From Bacteroidota bacterium (lineage in GTDB: Bacteria; Bacteroidota; Bacteroidia; Chitinophagales; Chitinophagaceae), in contig JAKAJX010000292.1 in assembly GCA_021824855.1 (NCBI GenBank), forward strand, positions 1 to 8,613: a stretch of 8,613 nt of DNA, in the 5' to 3' direction. Every line of letters begins with the position of its first letter. Positions within the stretch are counted from its first letter, which is position 1. Below the pieces are notes generated by a model. It made no database searches and had not been told where the DNA came from. It worked only from the letters and a program-made list of their open reading frames with translations. This document shows positions 5,960 through 8,613 of this stretch, one piece after another. The translations under genes were made by a program, and so were the position numbers.

Positions 5960-8479
5960 ATGAGGAAGTTATTTTTTCTTTTTTTATGTGCGTTTATAAG
6001 TACATTAAAGCTTCAAGCACAAATAAATTATAATAGTTCTAACATTTATTTGCAATTAAAAAAATTAAATGTATTGGGTAGTGTATTGTATGTAGCAGCA
6101 CATCCCGACGATGAAAATAATATACTATTGCCCTATTTGGCTAAAGAAAAACTTTATCGTACAGCTTATTTAAGTTTAACAAGGGGCGATGGAGGGCAAA
6201 ATTTATTAGGCAGTGAACAAGGTATTGCGTTGGGATTAATTCGTAGCGAAGAACTATTAGCAGCTCGTAAAATTGATGGAGCCGAACAATATTTTAGTTC
6301 TGCTTATGAATTTGGGTTTAGCAAAAGTGCATCGGAGGCATTAAGAATATGGGATAGTTCTTTGGTGTTAAGTAATATGGTTTGGGTGATAAGAAAATAT
6401 CAGCCGGATATTATTATTACTCGTTTTCCGGGCGATGCAAGAGCAGGTCATGGTCATCATGCAGCATCGGCTATTTTGGCAAACATTGCATTTTATGCCG
6501 CCGCCGATTCTACTGCTTTTGTTGATCAATTTAAGTTGGGAGTAAAGCCATGGAAAGCGAAAAGAATTTTATGGAACACGTTTAATTTTGGCGGTACCAA
6601 TACAACTTCCGACAATCAATTAAAAATAGATGTGGGTGTGTATAATCCATTATTGGGCGAAAGTTATGGAGAGGTAGGAGGAAAAGCCAGAAGTATGCAT
6701 AAAAGTCAAGGAGAAGGAAGGGCAAAACGCAAAGGATCTATCATGGAATATTTTTTAACGATTGGAGGCGATACGGCGAAAACCAATTTGATGGAGGGTA
6801 TTGATATAACATGGAATAGGTTAAAGCATGGCTCGGAAATAGGAGATTCTATTCAAAAAATTATTGAACATTTTAATTTTAATCATCCTGAATATTCGGT
6901 TAGTAGTTTAGTACATGTATATAAGCAAATGCAGTTGCTTTCTGATGGTACAGTTTGGTGGAATAAAAAAATAGATGATGTAAAAAATCTTATTATAAGT
7001 TGTAGTGGAATATATGCAGAAGCTACTACTAATACACAATCTGTTCTGCAAGGAGATTCAGTAATAATTAACTGTTTAATAAATAATAGAAGTGGTGTTT
7101 CGGCACAGCTTACCAGAATAAACATTGCATCCGATACACTCATTAATAGTAGCCAAATATTAGCATCCAATAAAAATTATTGGTACAATAGTAAAGTTCC
7201 TATTAAAGAACCTGCTATGGAAAATGCAACCGATCCATATTGGTTACAAGCACCGCAGCAACAAGGCAATTTTACCATTACTAATCCGCTTTTGGTTGGT
7301 AAATCATGGAATAATCCATTATTATCTGCTCAATTTTCAATTATAATTGATAGTGTTACCTTAAATATATTTCGGCCTGTAGTGTATCAATATATAGATC
7401 CGGTAAAAGGAGAAACAACAGAGCCATTAAGCCTACAGCCGCATCTTTCCATAACTGTTTCTCCGCATGTTGCACTATTAAATGTTAATGCTAATCATCA
7501 TAATTTACATCAAGATTCTGTTTCAATAAATATCTATTCTAACTTTTCGGCTAATGGAATTACAACCTCACTTTATGCTTTATCCGATACAACTCATTCT
7601 ATTTTTGAAAATAAAAAAATGAATTTTGAAAAAGATAAATTGTACAGTTTTAAAGTAGCAGTAAAAGATGTTTTTCATGCGTACAATAATAAATCAATGC
7701 ATGCTGCAGTTAAAATTACTGTAAACAATAAAGACTTTTTATTTACGAAATATTTTGCAACAATTAATTATCCGCATATTCCAATTATACATTACTCATA
7801 TAGAGATAGTATCAATTTTGTGAATGAAAAAATGAATGTAGTTGGAAAAAAAGTGGGCTATATTAATGGCGCAGGAGATAAAGTAGCAGATGCATTATTG
7901 CAATTGGGCTATTCGGTGAAAATATTAAATGAACAAGATATTACAGACAATTATTTAAAGCAGTTCGATGCAATTGTTATTGGTATACGAGCATATAATA
8001 TGCATGAATGGTTAAGTAATAAAAATGAGGTATTAAATAAGTACATAGCAAATGGAGGTAACGTAATTGTGCAGTACCTGAAAAGTAATCAAGTTGATGC
8101 GGCAACAGTAAAAGTTGGTCCGTATAATTTTATAGTTAATCCAAGATTGCGAATTACCGATGAAAATGCCATGGTAAATTTTTTAATTCCCAATCATCCG
8201 GTATTAAACTATCCCAATAAAATAACTGAAAATGACTTTGCTAATTGGGTACAAGAAAGAAGTACTTATCAAGCAGAAAAATTTGATTCGCATTTTGAAG
8301 CCATCTTGGGTATGCACGATAAAAACGAAAAAGAAACGAATGGAAGTTTAATTATCAGCAAATATGGAAAAGGAAATTTTGTTTATGTAAGTTTGGTATT
8401 ATTTAGGCAATTGCCTGCAGGCAATGCAGGTGCTTATAAACTGTTGGCTAATTTAATTGCATTACCAAATAATAAATAA
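5960..8479 (+). CDS. Secreted PIG-L/LmbE family de-N-acetylase-like protein with C-terminal GATase1-like domain
   Basis: This is an 839-residue exported protein predicted to remove N-acetyl groups from an amino sugar or related substrate in a zinc-dependent reaction. The N-terminal signal peptide (RKLFFLFLCAFISTLKLQA) is cleaved before Gln21. The PIG-L domain spans about 40-270. It has the AHPDDE motif (47-52), with His48 and Asp51 as metal ligands and Asp50 as likely general base. RGDGGQN (75-81) follows, and the cluster GHGHHAAS (163-170) supplies the third metal His. The family's SMHKSQG segment (245-251) is also present. Residues about 350-600 are strand-rich and may form Ig-like sandwiches. 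A Rossmann-like domain (about 628-710, KKVGYINGAGDKV, FDAIVIGIRAYN, GGNVIVQY) resembles glutamine amidotransferase folds, with no cysteine at the expected elbow. The family-like C-terminus has LFRQLPAGNAGAY. It is probably co-transcribed with the M14 gene. The catalytic residues look intact. The true substrate is unknown. Confidence 0.94.
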   Translation: MRKLFFLFLCAFISTLKLQAQINYNSSNIYLQLKKLNVLGSVLYVAAHPDDENNILLPYLAKEKLYRTAYLSLTRGDGGQNLLGSEQGIALGLIRSEELLAARKIDGAEQYFSSAYEFGFSKSASEALRIWDSSLVLSNMVWVIRKYQPDIIITRFPGDARAGHGHHAASAILANIAFYAAADSTAFVDQFKLGVKPWKAKRILWNTFNFGGTNTTSDNQLKIDVGVYNPLLGESYGEVGGKARSMHKSQGEGRAKRKGSIMEYFLTIGGDTAKTNLMEGIDITWNRLKHGSEIGDSIQKIIEHFNFNHPEYSVSSLVHVYKQMQLLSDGTVWWNKKIDDVKNLIISCSGIYAEATTNTQSVLQGDSVIINCLINNRSGVSAQLTRINIASDTLINSSQILASNKNYWYNSKVPIKEPAMENATDPYWLQAPQQQGNFTITNPLLVGKSWNNPLLSAQFSIIIDSVTLNIFRPVVYQYIDPVKGETTEPLSLQPHLSITVSPHVALLNVNANHHNLHQDSVSINIYSNFSANGITTSLYALSDTTHSIFENKKMNFEKDKLYSFKVAVKDVFHAYNNKSMHAAVKITVNNKDFLFTKYFATINYPHIPIIHYSYRDSINFVNEKMNVVGKKVGYINGAGDKVADALLQLGYSVKILNEQDITDNYLKQFDAIVIGIRAYNMHEWLSNKNEVLNKYIANGGNVIVQYLKSNQVDAATVKVGPYNFIVNPRLRITDENAMVNFLIPNHPVLNYPNKITENDFANWVQERSTYQAEKFDSHFEAILGMHDKNEKETNGSLIISKYGKGNFVYVSLVLFRQLPAGNAGAYKLLANLIALPNNK

Positions 8480-8482
8480 ATT

Positions 8483-8613
8483 ATGCATTCTAGGCGAAGT
8501 ATAGGAATAGGATTGGCAATAGTAATTGGAATTATATTAGGTGAATTTTTAAAGAATATGAAAATTGGGTTATTGGCAGGTTTGGCCATAGGGTTATTTG
8601 TAGGAGGGCTTTT
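8483..8613 (+). CDS. Small glycine-rich membrane protein, N-terminal part (3' end outside window)
   Basis: An open frame starts at the ATG at 8483, 3 bases after the stop of the deacetylase gene, and stays open for 43 codons to the window edge. The short basic start (MHSRR) is followed by two hydrophobic, glycine-spaced stretches, IGIGLAIVIGIILG (7-20) and IGLLAGLAIGLFVGGL (28-43). A charged turn with Lys and Glu separates them (EFLKNMK). This predicts two closely packed membrane helices with glycine-zipper-like faces. The very tight spacing indicates co-transcription, and perhaps translational coupling, with the deacetylase gene. I do not recognise a named family. It could end just outside the window as a roughly 45-60-residue peptide or continue as a larger membrane protein. 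Confidence 0.7.
   Translation, partial: MHSRRSIGIGLAIVIGIILGEFLKNMKIGLLAGLAIGLFVGGL

Noticed and set aside
6883..7170. 95-codon minus-strand frame inside the deacetylase gene
   Set aside because: It is antisense to a continuous coding region and has no plausible domain.

Overview
This window looks like chromosomal DNA of a low-GC member of the Bacteroidota. The evidence is the AT-rich sequence, the absence of Shine-Dalgarno-like sequences before the starts, signal peptides ending in Ala-x-Ala followed by Gln, and gene families typical of the phylum. The families would fit a Chitinophagaceae- or Sphingobacteria-like organism, but I cannot fix the genus. Every supported gene is on the + strand.

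Left part (1-2900): the 3' end of an ABC transporter operon. It holds a truncated ATP-binding subunit that enters from upstream, then two ABC-2 type permeases that are diverged paralogues of each other. This is the YbhF/YbhS/YbhR (RbbA/YhiI-like) export arrangement. In such systems a HlyD-like adaptor, and in Bacteroidota often a TolC-like channel and a further ATPase, lie upstream; here that would be outside the window. The substrate cannot be read from the sequence.

Middle (2955-3416): a 135-residue protein of a family I recognise as widespread but uncharacterised in Bacteroidota genomes and their phages, followed by a clear intrinsic terminator. This terminator is the strongest transcription boundary in the window.

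Right part (3449-8613): two large secreted hydrolases 21 bases apart. The first is an M14 zinc carboxypeptidase-like protein and the second is a PIG-L/LmbE zinc de-N-acetylase-like protein. Each has an N-terminal signal peptide, an N-terminal metal-dependent catalytic domain and a C-terminal Rossmann-like domain resembling class I glutamine amidotransferases without the nucleophilic cysteine. The start of a small glycine-rich membrane protein follows 3 bases after the second enzyme and runs off the window. These three genes look like one operon for processing an extracytoplasmic amide- or N-acetyl-containing substrate.

No RNA gene, CRISPR array, insertion sequence, integrase or attachment site was seen. 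No stretch longer than 300 bases lacks a gene. I found no convincing new defence or mobile system; the main points of interest are the shared architecture of the two hydrolases, the orphan phage-type gene and a few small sequence structures.
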